From assembly GCA_964036045.1 (NCBI GenBank), contig OZ038382.1, positions 103,760,007-103,824,006 on the forward strand: a DNA stretch of 64,000 nucleotides, in the 5' to 3' direction. This DNA is from Eutreptiella sp. 'Long Island Sound 2002' (taxonomy: Eukaryota; Euglenozoa; Euglenophyceae; Eutreptiales; Eutreptiaceae). Below, piece after piece: positions 1-11,700 of the stretch. Positions within the stretch are counted from its first letter, which is position 1; every line of letters begins with the position of its first letter. The notes beneath the pieces are model-generated. The model had not been told where the DNA came from and searched no databases. It saw only the letters and a program-made list of their open reading frames with translations. The translations under genes were made by a program, and so were the position numbers.

Positions 1-435
1 ATGAAGAGGGCCACTGTTGGGCCTCACCATGGGCACCTGGCTGATTCCTGGGATCGCCTCAGGATTTTTTAAAAAAATCGTGAACGTGACTGACTTCGCA
101 AAAATTGACCTTCGCGGAACGCCGCGAAAAAGGTCACGTTATATTCCTATATTTCTAAAAACGATAAATCAATAATAAAATTGATTAAAATCTTCTGAAA
201 TCGTGAAATGAAACTATATCTGGGGCTGCGTCGCGCAAGCGACGAACGTCGTCGCCAGCCCAAAATGACGAAAAATGACGATTTCTGGGGTATTTTACAG
301 AAATCCCACAGAAATCGGGATGCCATAAGGCACGGAAGCAGCCCAGGAAAATTCGTGGTGCGAAGAGCGCCCACCGGGAGCCCATCGGGTATGGGTGAGG
401 CACCCCATACCGCTTCAATTGCACTGATGCAGCTC
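1..435. repeat. Dispersed repeat, left copy (cut by window edge)
   Basis: This stretch matches 63579-63990 almost base for base over its first 190 bases and again from about 225 to 417, in the same orientation. Both copies share the GAAGAGGGCCACTG start, the TTAAAAAAATCGTGAACG stretch, an AATGACGAAAAATGACG motif and a 3' hairpin in which GGTATGGG pairs with CCCATACC. The left copy starts at base 1, so its true end may lie outside the window. No coding capacity is convincing. The type of element is unknown; a short non-autonomous transposon or SINE-like repeat fits. Confidence 0.85.
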
Positions 436-1787
436 CTATTTTCAGTGTGATGGAGGTTATAGGTAAGTCTAAAACGATGCAAAAACCATGGGAAGGCCAA
501 GAAAAACACCCTTTTTCCTTCAAATGTTATAGCGGTGGCCACCAAAGCACAAGAGGGGAATAAGAAAAAGTGTATTTCAATGCCTAGGGATAATCTTTGG
601 TTGTCTTGGAGGTGCCTAGAGGCATTCGACAGTTTTATCATAGTATTGGCCTGACAAAAAAGAGAATAATGCATTTTGACCTATAAAGCCACACACTAAG
701 GAATGGATGTTGTGACAACCCGTGACTCCCCAACTATATTGACATAAACAACTTTTTCTGGATCGACTGAGGCAGTGCTCCGGTTCAGGGCCTAAACATT
801 TTTCCATTTTTTTCCATGAATGCTTAGCTATCTTCGTGGTGTGCACCGTAGGGGGCTATGGTACCTCTTTTTGACAGGTCCTCGGTTCAATACCAAGTCG
901 GCCTAGCTAAGTAGGAAGATCCCATGTGACATGGCACTGACCTCATCACCAGATGCCATACCACCACAGCACCTATGGGACCTCAAACAAAAGACTGCAC
1001 ATCTCAGAATGGCACTATCCTGGAGAATGGGCCCATGAGGGCAATTTTCTACGTCGATTAGACTGTTTTCTAATTAACTTTTCTAATTTGTAGTCATTGT
1101 TAGATCCTTTGTTATGAATACATTGTACGTTCTTCTCTATGTGACGGCAACCCTTCATGCTTAGAGCATTAGATCGTGGGTTGTGCCTTGTTTGGACTGT
1201 AGATGAGGCTTTTCCATTTCGTTTGTCAAAATACAATGAAAACCAGAGGAGCAAGTGGATCAAGCAAGCAGCACGATACACGCTGAGGCATCACAACAAC
1301 AACAACATCAACAAATCCATTAGTGAAAGCTGAAAAATCTTTCTCAGTGCGCTGCATTTTGGTTCATTGAACTATTAACTCATGAATAGTAGGCTATTGC
1401 CACAATTGTGCCATCTACTTCACAACACTGGCCTAATGGCCGCACAACGTGCACACGCACCTGCATCACGGCAAGCTACCGTAAACATGGGCCTGTTTGC
1501 TCAGGGTAACAAATCGCGCGGCTACCTTGATCTCGGCACCAAGTGAGTCTCTTGGATATTCAGCGATGATGGTTTTCTGCTGCGGGCCCTATCCCTTGTT
1601 GCATAGATATCATAGCACGGTAGGCGGTGCTGGCCAGAACTTTGGATGCATAATGAGTCCTTCAACGGACAGAGCTTGTGCAAGCCATGCGGTCATGTAA
1701 GTTTTAGCACCGTATAAGATGCCATGGTGTTGAATATACCAATGCACTAAGGGTACACTTTAGCGACATCATTGAATACCAATGCCA
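436..1787. other. Gene-poor stretch
   Basis: No reading frame here looks protein-like. A GGTTCAATACC string at about 883 resembles a tRNA B box, but no cloverleaf can be drawn around it. Otherwise I see nothing specific. Confidence 0.5.
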
Positions 1788-2794
1788 CTATTGTGTGGTC
1801 AATGCAAGCAAAAAGGGTTTATTGCCTACGCATGGCTCAATACTCACGGAGTGAACAACGTTTTTTGGCAGAAGTTTTACTTTTTTTGAAGTATAAACAT
1901 TGTATTTTTCTGCGCTTACCATACGTATTGACCATGCATCAATACACATGGTTTCTACAATGCTATTATGACTGCTATTACTTCTGCCGCTACTCCTCTT
2001 GTTCCTAATAGTACGATGTGCCACTAGCTGGTGCTCAATGTCAGAATCGACAATGGGCATACATATCAACCTAGCTTTTCCTGCGGGTTGAATACGGTGT
2101 TCTGTAACAAGCAGCTTGGTGCCCTCAAATGAAGCTGCACTATCTACTTTTTCATATGGAGGTATAATGTCAATGAAAATTGTATATTGGCTAGGGTTAG
2201 TGGTTGGTTCAACGGCAGCTTTTTCTTTCCATTTTTTCACGGCTTTTTGACTTGCACCACATGATCTAAATGGGGCACAACTTTTAACCCCAGTGTGAGC
2301 GAACCTTGGATACTTTCCAACTTGGCTCGTGCTCACCTCTGCATGGCACGGTTCGTGCCACAAGTCCGACGCACGCAAAACATACCCACTTCTTGTGTGG
2401 CACCTACGAACGTGTATTGTACAAAGTGACTGTTTGTGTGCATTAATGTAGTACAACCATCGTCGTCCTGATATTTGAAAACATATTGTAACAAGCATCC
2501 AAAGATTGTTTGCCACAGCACATTGGCAGCCACTATGCGGGCCTCCAATACAACATTGCGACGGACATAAGCCCAAATTTGGGCGAAAAGAGCTTTTTGC
2601 TTCTTATGCACAAACTTTTGGTGAAGCGTGTACATTAAAGTTTCGGATATATTGCCATTCTGTTGTACACTAGTAACAAGATGATACCTTTTTGCCACAC
2701 TTACACACCCTTCTCCGACGTCATCATAGAACAATATGGGCATGCAACGGTTGAACCATTTATGGGTCCACCGGTGCACACATACAGTTATCAT
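1788..2794 (-). pseudogene. Possible unidentified protein-coding remnant in two overlapping frames
   Basis: Two minus-strand frames overlap here: one of 153 codons (2794-2333) and one of 262 codons (2576-1788). The first contains a stretch rich in Val, Ala and aromatic residues (RRNVVLEARIVAANVLWQTI). The second contains a mixed-composition block around 2250-2020 (KAVKKWKEKAAVEPTT, then KARLICMPIVDSDIEHQL). These blocks look more like real protein than the surrounding frames, and a frame change at about 2340 could join them. No domain is recognised. It may be an old transposon gene or chance; confidence is low. Confidence 0.25.
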
Positions 2795-4924
2795 GCAACC
2801 CTCTTCGGCAAATTTGGGGATGATGTGTCACAATGTATGTGCACACCAAACCCACAGCAGACCACAAACAAGCAGTCAACTCTCTGCAACCATAACAAAG
2901 CTGCACCATGCGGCAATACAGCAAAACTATTTAGCGAAAAAAGGCACAGCCAAAACCTTGCCACGTGCAAGTCTGCCTATCACTGATCAAGGATCAAAGG
3001 CGGTTAGGCTCATCCGAGCCAGGCACTGGCCCCTTACCAGCTGCCGATGCTATCATGTGGTAATGATGTAGGGTTGTACCTTCCAGCCACATGGGCTATA
3101 ACTTGTAGCAGCTCATGTTGCGACTCAAGCAGAAGTGTGCACCCAATGCTACCAAGAAGCGGAGACACACTTCCCTTGGTGTTGTGCAGCGCAGGCTGTA
3201 TGATATATACATTTTGTAAATATCAAACACTTTAAATTTTATGGCGTACCCAAACTTGGTGCAGAGGCTCCCCAAAACTTTATTGTTGCCTTTCTTTTCA
3301 GTTTGTCTTTGCACTGCGTATGCAATGGCATCCCCTGTGGTGCGCTGAATCTTTGGATACATGCTTGAATGCAGTCAAAACGGCTCGGGGAAACGCTAAG
3401 AAAATTTGGTCGGAATGCGGCTCAAAAAATGAAACCCATATGGGAAGCCATATGCAGGGGATTTTCTGGCCAAAATCCCTCGGGGCACTGGGAAGAAATT
3501 TCCTATGCTATGTTGCTTGCTATTTTTGAACTCCACCCTGCGACATGCGTCGGATTTGGTGGTCATACATGGGTGACATTTTGAAAAATCCTAATCAATA
3601 TGAATACCATTTTCCATCCATATTTTGTTGGGTGCGGACATGAAGTGACACGACATGACCCAAAAAAACATTGATTGGATTCTGCAACTGAGACTGCCAT
3701 CAGCAGTAGAATTGAAAAATTCCTCTGAGTCCCAAAATAATGTTCTGAGTCCCAAAATAATGTTCTGACATCTGGTTTTGCCATCCACTGTCACACATTG
3801 GGGTAGCCTACACAAACAAATACACTCTACAAAGAAACCTCAGCCAAGAGCAGAGCACAAAAACCGAATGTGAGGCCAAAAATGGAATTGAGGCACTGCA
3901 ATGATATTAAAAAAATGCGAACAATACACACGTCTGTTATCGTTGCGTTTGATATAGCAGCGTGTACATTCTTTTGTTGCTGATAGTGGCCTTTCAAGAA
4001 GTAATGATAACAGCGTTGAGAACCGCCATCCACCAGAGCAACCCAGAATATGCTGCAAGTAACAAGACTAAGCTTGTCAAATATAACCAATTCCAAGTGC
4101 GTTTTTTTGTCGTCTCTGGCAGAACTGAGTTCTTCAGAACTGCATAATGCTACACGATTGTAGATATGTGCAACAAACCAGAAATATACAGCCCATAAAA
4201 CAACCCAACCAGCAAAAAAATGGGCTCTGGTGCACATCTTGCATTATGCAAACTCTCCAACATGTGGTGCAGAGTAAGATATGTGACTCTTTGCACACAC
4301 CTCCAAATATGAAAACGGACCAAAGTGACCATTGCTGAAACTTTTGAACACCACATTTCACCAAGGTCATGTTCTGTGAATCTGGATTCTTTGTCACTCC
4401 AACCACAGGTCACGAGAAAAAAGAAAAGAATGCATGGGGAAAAAAAAGCCCCCTCCCCTGCAGTCTGGTTCGCGAGGGTGTTGTTCCTGCAAAGGCTGAA
4501 AACATAGGATGGGACCCAATATCATCCTACATGTGTAAGGTTCCAGTTTGGGACAAATTCATAAACCAGACTGCACTCAAAGCCAGGACAACAACATGCC
4601 ATCCTTTATGGACTCAAAATTGCATACATGACATCTTGGGTCGCTGAACACATCAGGGCAGCCCGGGGAATGGTTTTTTTGGTTAAAGGTTTCTGACTAC
4701 AGAGATCCCCCCCCCACTTACTGTCCAGGACCCAAAAAAAAAGCGGCTGCATATTGCACTGAGACTGCCAGTCACTGTTCTTGCATCACCAGTTTTTTGC
4801 ATATCAACAGCAAATCTGGGCTACCTTGCAAAATACAAAAATGAAATGTGCTGCTGTTCCTACTGACAGGCTCGATGATAAGCGCACAAAAAAACTACTC
4901 TGTCATTCACACAACAGAAATTTA
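2795..4924. other. Region beyond the 3' end of the alveolin gene
   Basis: No convincing gene is visible. The only clear structure is a perfect tandem duplication of a 20-bp unit at 3725-3764 (CTGAGTCCCAAAATAATGTT twice). Poly-C and poly-A runs occur near 4710-4745. Part of this segment should be the 3' untranslated and terminator region of the alveolin gene ending at 4925, but no canonical AATAAA is obvious directly after its stop codon. Confidence 0.5.
3725..3764. repeat. 20-bp perfect tandem duplication
   Basis: The unit CTGAGTCCCAAAATAATGTT occurs twice back to back, followed by a partial third start (CTGA). No function is apparent. Confidence 0.9.
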
Positions 4925-5710
4925 TCATTTGTTGAGTTCCTGGCCATAGAACTTACCATCAATCTTACCATCAAGGCCATCAAGAATGGTACGCGCAGCC
5001 TCACTATCGTGCCCTGTTCCTGACACGGTCACAGAGCTACTGACTGAGGTGGCACCCATGGCTCCAAGCTCTTGTCCAAAAACTTTGCCATCGATCTTTC
5101 CATCAGCAGCGTCAAGCAGCATAGCTGCCACATCACCACCTCCTGACATGCTGATAGTGGTTGAACTGCCACCAGCGCCAGCCCCACCAGCCCCGCCAGC
5201 ACTACCACCGGTTGCACTGATTGAAGAGGAGTATCCACCAGCACCACCTGCACGTCCAGCACCAGCACCACGACCAGTGGTGGTGGAGGAGTATCCACCA
5301 GCACCACCGGCACCGCCTGACGTGCTGTAGCTGCTGTAACCACTGCCGCCGCCAGCACCTCCTGACGTACTGTAACTGCTGTAACCACTGCCGCCGCCAG
5401 CACCTCCTGACGTGCTGTAGCTGCTGTAACCACCCCCGCCACCAGCAGCGCCACTGGCACCTCCTGACGTGCTATAACTTCCCCCAGTGCTGTAACTGCC
5501 GGAGCTGTAACTGCCTCCTCCAGCAGAGCCATCTCCAGCTGTCATGGAATAACTTCCACCTCCACTGGCGCCTCCACCAGAAACAGAATATCCTCCACCA
5601 CTGCTGGAATAGGATGATTCAGTCACTGTCATCTGTGCTCCAGGAGAATCGTGGACCGTTTCGACCTCATGGGTCGTCCTCTCAATCACCCGCTCGATTT
5701 CAATTGGGAT
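4925..5710 (-). CDS. Alveolin exon 8: Gly/Ser/Tyr tail and twin C-terminal motif
   Basis: The acceptor CTTTTCCGCAG precedes the codons [17 protein letters not shown], a last alveolin-like segment. A low-complexity region of YSS/GG/ST units follows (about 5600-5160). The exon ends with two related motifs, [18 protein letters not shown] at about 5126-5073 and [18 protein letters not shown] just before the TGA stop at 4927-4925. The paired motif looks like a short folded or binding module. I do not recognise it as a named domain. Confidence 0.75.
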   Translation of the reverse strand: MPIEIERVIERTTHEVETVHDSPGAQMTVTESSYSSSGGGYSVSGGGASGGGSYSMTAGDGSAGGGSYSSGSYSTGGSYSTSGGASGAAGGGGGYSSYSTSGGAGGGSGYSSYSTSGGAGGGSGYSSYSTSGGAGGAGGYSSTTTGRGAGAGRAGGAGGYSSSISATGGSAGGAGGAGAGGSSTTISMSGGGDVAAMLLDAADGKIDGKVFGQELGAMGATSVSSSVTVSGTGHDSEAARTILDGLDGKIDGKFYGQELNK

Positions 5711-8700
5711 CTGCGGAAAAGGTATGGGAAACTGCACTCGCGCCGTCACAACAGGGCCTTCCCATACCATGCTGTGCACTTCCAGAAAAGGTGCCTGGCC
5801 CAGCAAAAGGAAAGAAGGCAACCAAACACATAGAAGCACCCACTGGCAAAACGAGTGTACCACAGTTGTACCAGGGTGGACTATCAACTTGACTGTCCTC
5901 ACATTCTTGCCTGATCTCATTCCCAGCCCTTCTATAAACCATGGAAAGGGGGTTGCTTGCCCGTGTCACTTTGAAGCAGATTCTTCAGCACAGGGTGGGC
6001 GGAAACTTAGAAAGGGATCTTCGCCAAGGAAATTTCGGGGGTTATGGGGGGGAGGAGTTGGCGTGACGCCTGGTTGCATTGCTGTCTGCTGCTGGCGGTG
6101 CCTGTTGGCCTCTCGCCACTTTCCCCTGCCCTTTCCTTGAACCATTTCGCCCAACAGCCTCTCCCCACACTGTGCCCTCCCTCTCGCAGTCTGGCCTATC
6201 CTTACCTCCCCGCTCACCCTTAGTTTCTCTTGGTAGGTCGTGCCAACGGAGCCCCCCGACTGTCCCCCTTTTACTGCTCTGTGTTGGGTCCACACAGGGG
6301 AGGGCAACAGCCCTCGCCATTGACCAGGTGTGCCACCCAGGGTGATGGGTGCAGCAAAGCAAATAAACCCAGATCCCACATCATGCCAACACAACACACG
6401 GCAAATGCACAGATCTCTAGTCCGGTGCAAAAAAATGGAACCACAAAGTTCAAAATGTAACTGAACCAACACCCACAAAAGTGTTTTTTGGACAAGGTGC
6501 CTGCGAAAAGTTGTAGGGTTGATGGATGGGGATTGGTATGGTAGCAGCAGTTGCCAGTTGGGCCACTTGCGTCTGCCAGCCCACCCATGCTGCATTTAGA
6601 GTTGCAAATCAAATTGCCAGTGGAACAGCATACAATGTGGTTGCATAGCACAACCGAATGTGGTTGACACAGTGCAGAGGGCTGGAGTGTGCAAACCCCC
6701 CCCCCGTATAAGCTACGCAAAACTACCAAAGTAACACGGTCCCTACGCCTACTGTAGCTTGGACAAAGCCGTAGGCACCCAGGTTCAAAAAGAGAAGATT
6801 GCATGGTGAGCTGGTGCAAGAAAGGGGAATATAATGCACAAATATCCCCAAAATCAGAGCTATGTGGATTCAAGTGGGCAAACACTCACAACAAATGTGT
6901 CCATGACCCTGTGTAACTGGCAAATTTGTCACCAAACCCATGTCTTATGTTGCTTATGTTGCTGCACTACATTCGTACCAAATCAAACTAGGTACCAAAT
7001 TAATACAGTCCCTACGCCTGCTGTAGGAAGGGCGTGGCATATACAAAGCGGGGAGGGGGGGGGGGTGGATGACAGGGCTGTTGGAAGTATTCCCAAAGCA
7101 CACCGCAGGGGAGTAGCCCCCATACAACGGACTAGGCCCGGTTGCCCCCCACCCATTTAATCGACAATGACAACCATGTGAAGCATCAGTGGCAATGAGG
7201 GGGAAAAATGTGCAACAACCAGGCAGAAACAGGGTACAGGTGCACCAAACAAGGAATACTCGGTCCGTGAGGGTTTTCTGTCGGACAATTGGGAACAAGA
7301 AACAACTGGGGGTGGTATGGCGGAACGGTTCTGCTGCAAACCGTCCCCAACACCAGGTCGCACGGGATCAATCAATTGGACATGCCCTGAACAATATCAG
7401 ATTTGTGGTCAACTTGCGTGCCGGCATGCCTTCAGCAGCTCGAGCGCAACACAAATTGCAATCCATGCACAAGTCAGAAACAGAGCAAAGATGCAACATC
7501 ATGTGTGTCTAGGAAGGCATCCTTCATCTTGTGAGGGGGGTGCGCTTCTGGAGTCAGTTCCTCCTTTTTTCTTCACTTGAGACTTCCTTGGCACTTTGGT
7601 ACAAGTGTGCATGCAAGACCCTTGGGTGGGGATGGGCAGCTTGAGGACTACCATCTTCACTGCCGCCCCTGCTCATGCAAAAGTCAAAAGGGCACATGCG
7701 AAAGGTGCAAGAGTGTTGAGATTGGTTGGTACAATGGTGAATGAACATGTGGTGAACCTGTGAAATTGCAAGGTAGTGGAACGACAAAGAAGAGGTCACC
7801 ACAATATGGGTAGGGCGGAAGCACTTTACCAGCCAAGTTGTTAGGGGGGTACCCAGTTGTACTTGTGTAGCTGTGCCAACGATAAATCCAAAGGAATCAG
7901 GCATAAACAAGTGAAACAAAAAAATTGCCGAGCAATACGGTGGAGTGTAAGTGTGGTGAAAGTTGAGTTCAAATGGCTCTATTCCCGAGATGCTTTGGTG
8001 AAACTCACCAGTTCAACTCGTGTTTCCAGCCTAAGCAAGCACCAATGGATCCAGGATATCTTTGAGTGGGGGCGAGAGTTTGCCTCCCGCTTTGACGGCA
8101 AGAACACGACCAGAATCTGTTGGCGGCTTTGGGTTACATGCCTTGGGTTACAATGAGGAGCGGGAAAGGGTCGGCAAGGCTTCTCACCAGGAAGTTTTGT
8201 CCACTGCGGAACTCTAAAGGTATGCCATGGGGCGCAGTCTGGAAGATTTTCACCACCCTCCAAATGTCCTGTGTGCTGTGCTGGGGTGTCTCCCCAGGAC
8301 ACCTAGGCGTGAATTTCATTATGCTATGGGGGGTGAGACCTACTTGAAGAGTGAGGATTGGAATGGGATTGAAAATTGGTGGTACAGACAGACAGACTAT
8401 ACAGCAATACAAATTGAGGTAATGCACTCCACAGCATGGCATAAGTGCATCTTTATTCTCTATGCCATGCCTGGTTGAACCTCTGAATGAAACCAACTCA
8501 GTGAAGTCAGACCAGGCGTCCCTGGTCATCATAGCAACTGGTAAATGACATCAAGTACAGGGTACAGAAAGTGCATAAGTGTGGGAGACAAAAATGAGAG
8601 TTCAGATCAAATGAGAGAGAAGAAATTCGGCAGCAACAATGAAATCATCATCCAGAAAGACGGATCAAGTGGGGGCGCTTAAAACGCCTGGTGAAGGCTT

Positions 8701-11700
8701 TTCTTCTGAACTGGTGCGGGTGCTGGTCGTCCTAAACACACGATAATCCTGAGACTTGGCATGTGGCGGGTGTTTTTTCTTTCGGTGGGCGTGCGGCGAC
8801 CTGCGGTAGAACTTTTTACGATACTCTTTTTCTTTCTTGGCTTCCTCTGGGCTTTGGTAGAGGTGAGGGCGTAAAATGTTTCTGCGGGGGGGTTCCACAA
8901 CAGGACTGTCCGCTTCACTAGCAGACTGATCAACACCGTTGTTTGTTTGTTTTTGGGTGGAGGCGGGAGAAATGGCTTTGGCAGAAGTATTCTTTTGGGG
9001 GGTAAACAGCAAATCGGTACTCTCCTGGCTTACGGAAAGTCGTGGATTCTGATTCTGAGAGGAAGATCGAAATTTGTCGAGTTGATTGTTGATACCTGAG
9101 AAAATAGCACGCAAGTTTTTGGGATGTGGGGGTGAAATAGGGGTACTGTTGGCACTATCAGGTGTGAGGCTGTCCAAAAGGGCCCCAAACCTATCCACTA
9201 ATCCCTGGGAGGCGCTGGAGGCGCTAGCACGGAGAGCCTCACTCTGTTGAGAGGAGTTAGCCATGATTCTCTCCGTTGCGTCTCTATTGCTGAACCCGAA
9301 AGCTGGGTTCTGTCGGAACTCAGCTGGAATAAAAGATTTGTCGTGGTGTGCAATGGATATGTTATTACTGTGAGCTGAGCGGGCGGTTTTACCACTGCTG
9401 GCAAAACGGAAACCAACACATGCTTGGGGGGGGGGGGGGGGGTGCATGAGGGGGATCTGATGAGACAATTTGAGCGGGGTGAAATGAACAAGAAGAACAG
9501 ATAGATCACAAGCGTGCAACAAGAGAAATTGCTTGCAAAATTGCAGTATGCAGTACATCAGACCATCTGCAGGAAGGGAATGTGTAAGCCAACACAAGGC
9601 CTAAAGAACCCAATCAGCGCGAGCCGGCAGAAAGGGCGGTTGTGTCCTCCATGGGGTGGGGTGGGGGTGTTTAAATGTGCTCAAATCAAAAAGAGGCTGA
9701 ACCAAATTAAACAACACTCTATGGCATGTGCCGTGCTGCTTGTGGAGGGCCGCCACCAAGCAACAAAGCCGTGCTTGTCCAAAGAACACTGCGCGGGGAT
9801 GTTGTGTAAAGGCAGCATAGCATGCTTGATTGTACACATGTCTTCCCTGCTACAAAAGAAAGCTTGCAAAGAATTGCACCCGGAAAAAAACGACTCGTTG
9901 TTTTTCGAGGCACGACTATCACGCAAACACTTGTGAAAAAAATCACGCACGAGTTTATGATTTACCAGAATCTAGACATCCAAGGCATTGCGGACTTGGA
10001 CACTAGGATCCCGATCACAAATCCGGAAACCTTGTCAGATACCACATCATGGAACCGGCAGGTGCTCAACCGCATGATTGTTGAAGTGTAGAAATCAAAT
10101 TTGAGGATGTTGGAGGGGGAATACTTTGGAGCACACTTGTGCGACACATCATGAAAGCAGTGAAATATCAAACTAGCAGCTCAGGTGTGCCGCATACCGG
10201 TCTCATAAGTCCCACAAACGCTGCAAAGTGGGGGGCTTCCGCAAAAACCATCGGAACGGCATCCACCACATGATTGCATGACCACGAAAAGAGACACCAA
10301 GCAAGTCTCAAGACCATCAGGGAGGGAAACTTTTTGACACAACCAGCCTCAGAAACCTCTTTAAGGTGGGGCGGTGCAAACAGGCAAGAGCAGGTGCGCC
10401 TGTACCCAGGCATAGGTTGCACCAGTCCTCCCCTGGCGAGACCTGCACTAAAGCTTGCAGGTGGTACTTAGAGGGTGAGTCAGTTTTGTGGATGAGAGTG
10501 GAATGTTGGCCCTACTGCTCACAATTGCAGCTACTGCCCTATGGCGTCCACTCCCTCAGGGCTGCCAGGCTCAACATTCGTACCTGAACCGTGAAATTGG
10601 AGGGTACCACATCTGATATGGGAATCGCAACACAGGGTTCTAGATCTCCAATAATTACACATCAGCGGTGCGCTGCATTTGCAGGTATTTCGAGAAACAC
10701 AGGGCTGCTCAAACGAGTGTGGGCCACTCTCACGCTCCTTCAGAAACAGCCCAAAGTTTGGGACAATACGCCCTGAACAACACAAACCATTGACAACACC
10801 CACAATCCACTGGCATTCACAGCTGCACACCTCAACAATCTTCTCAACTTCGACAACCTTCTCAACAATGACTGGAACCTGCCATAAGCAAATCAAACAC
10901 AGACATTCTTCCTCTCCAGGAGCCACTGACTTGACTTTTCAAGAACAACTGCCCTGAACGCAGCCCTACATAGCACCCTCTTCAGCAGCTCGTGCACGCC
11001 CTGTTCCTTTGCACTTCTGGCTATTTTTTGTTCCAGGCGGCAAGCTAGGGGGGTTCTGATGTGGTGAAGGGGGGATAAAGGTGAAGGGGGTTATTTGTTG
11101 ATGGGATTTGGGTCGGTAGGAGGTAGGGATGGAGGAGGGCTAATCCAACCCCCCTGTCGAATCAGGTGGTGGTTTACCTGTCCTTCGAATGAGATTTGAT
11201 GTTGCCTGTCAATCTTCCATGGCCCATTCTCTGTGGTGCATGGAGGCTTGCTTCCCAATGTCAAACCATTTTGTAACATCAAACAGGGGGGCTACGTCTC
11301 GTGGCCCTCAACATGAGTGACACCCCACAAAAATGATTGCATACCTACACTGTGGCTGCTCTGGTCCAAATTTTCGACCGATGAATAGGATAGCCTGAAT
11401 CCCTTTTCAAAATTTGGAACCAACGTCAGCAACCCTTGCCATGGTTCTCCGCACCAGCCAAATGTGAAAGCTGTTGTTCCCTGAATGTATGAGCTGTCTG
11501 GATCCATGCCTTGTGGATTTGAGGTAGTACTGAATGGAGAGAGGAATTAAACAAACTGCACTGAAAATCTCCAGCATGAAAAGCAAATTTAGATCAGTAC
11601 TGCCCATCAGCTGCAGAATGGTTCTCCGATTTATTGTTGCACTGAAGGGGACCCATCAGTCCCTAGATGCCGTCTACTCTCACAAGGGCCTCCTGCAGTA

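Larger units (their letters stand above)
5711..10830 (-). other. Alveolin intron 7 (5.1 kb)
   Basis: The intron has clear donor and acceptor ends. It contains the nested 199-codon frame at 8665-9264 and a diverged copy of a dispersed repeat at about 7480-7690. It also holds two copies of a CCTACGCC...GTAGG hairpin motif near 6747 and 7004, and several poly-G/C tracts. I see no other supportable gene. Open frames at 5966-6885 are low complexity and not protein-like. Confidence 0.6.

Noticed and set aside
845-905. tRNA-like B box (GGTTCAATACC)
   Set aside because: No matching acceptor stem or A box could be paired with it.
5966-6885. Minus-strand frames of about 200 codons in alveolin intron 7
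   Set aside because: They lie inside the intron, have no recognisable motif and read through poly-C tracts.
7585-8870. Similar peptide words HLYQSAKE (7554-7919 minus) and HLYQSPEE (8665-9264 minus)
   Set aside because: Underlying DNA similarity is short and weak; not enough to claim a duplicated exon.
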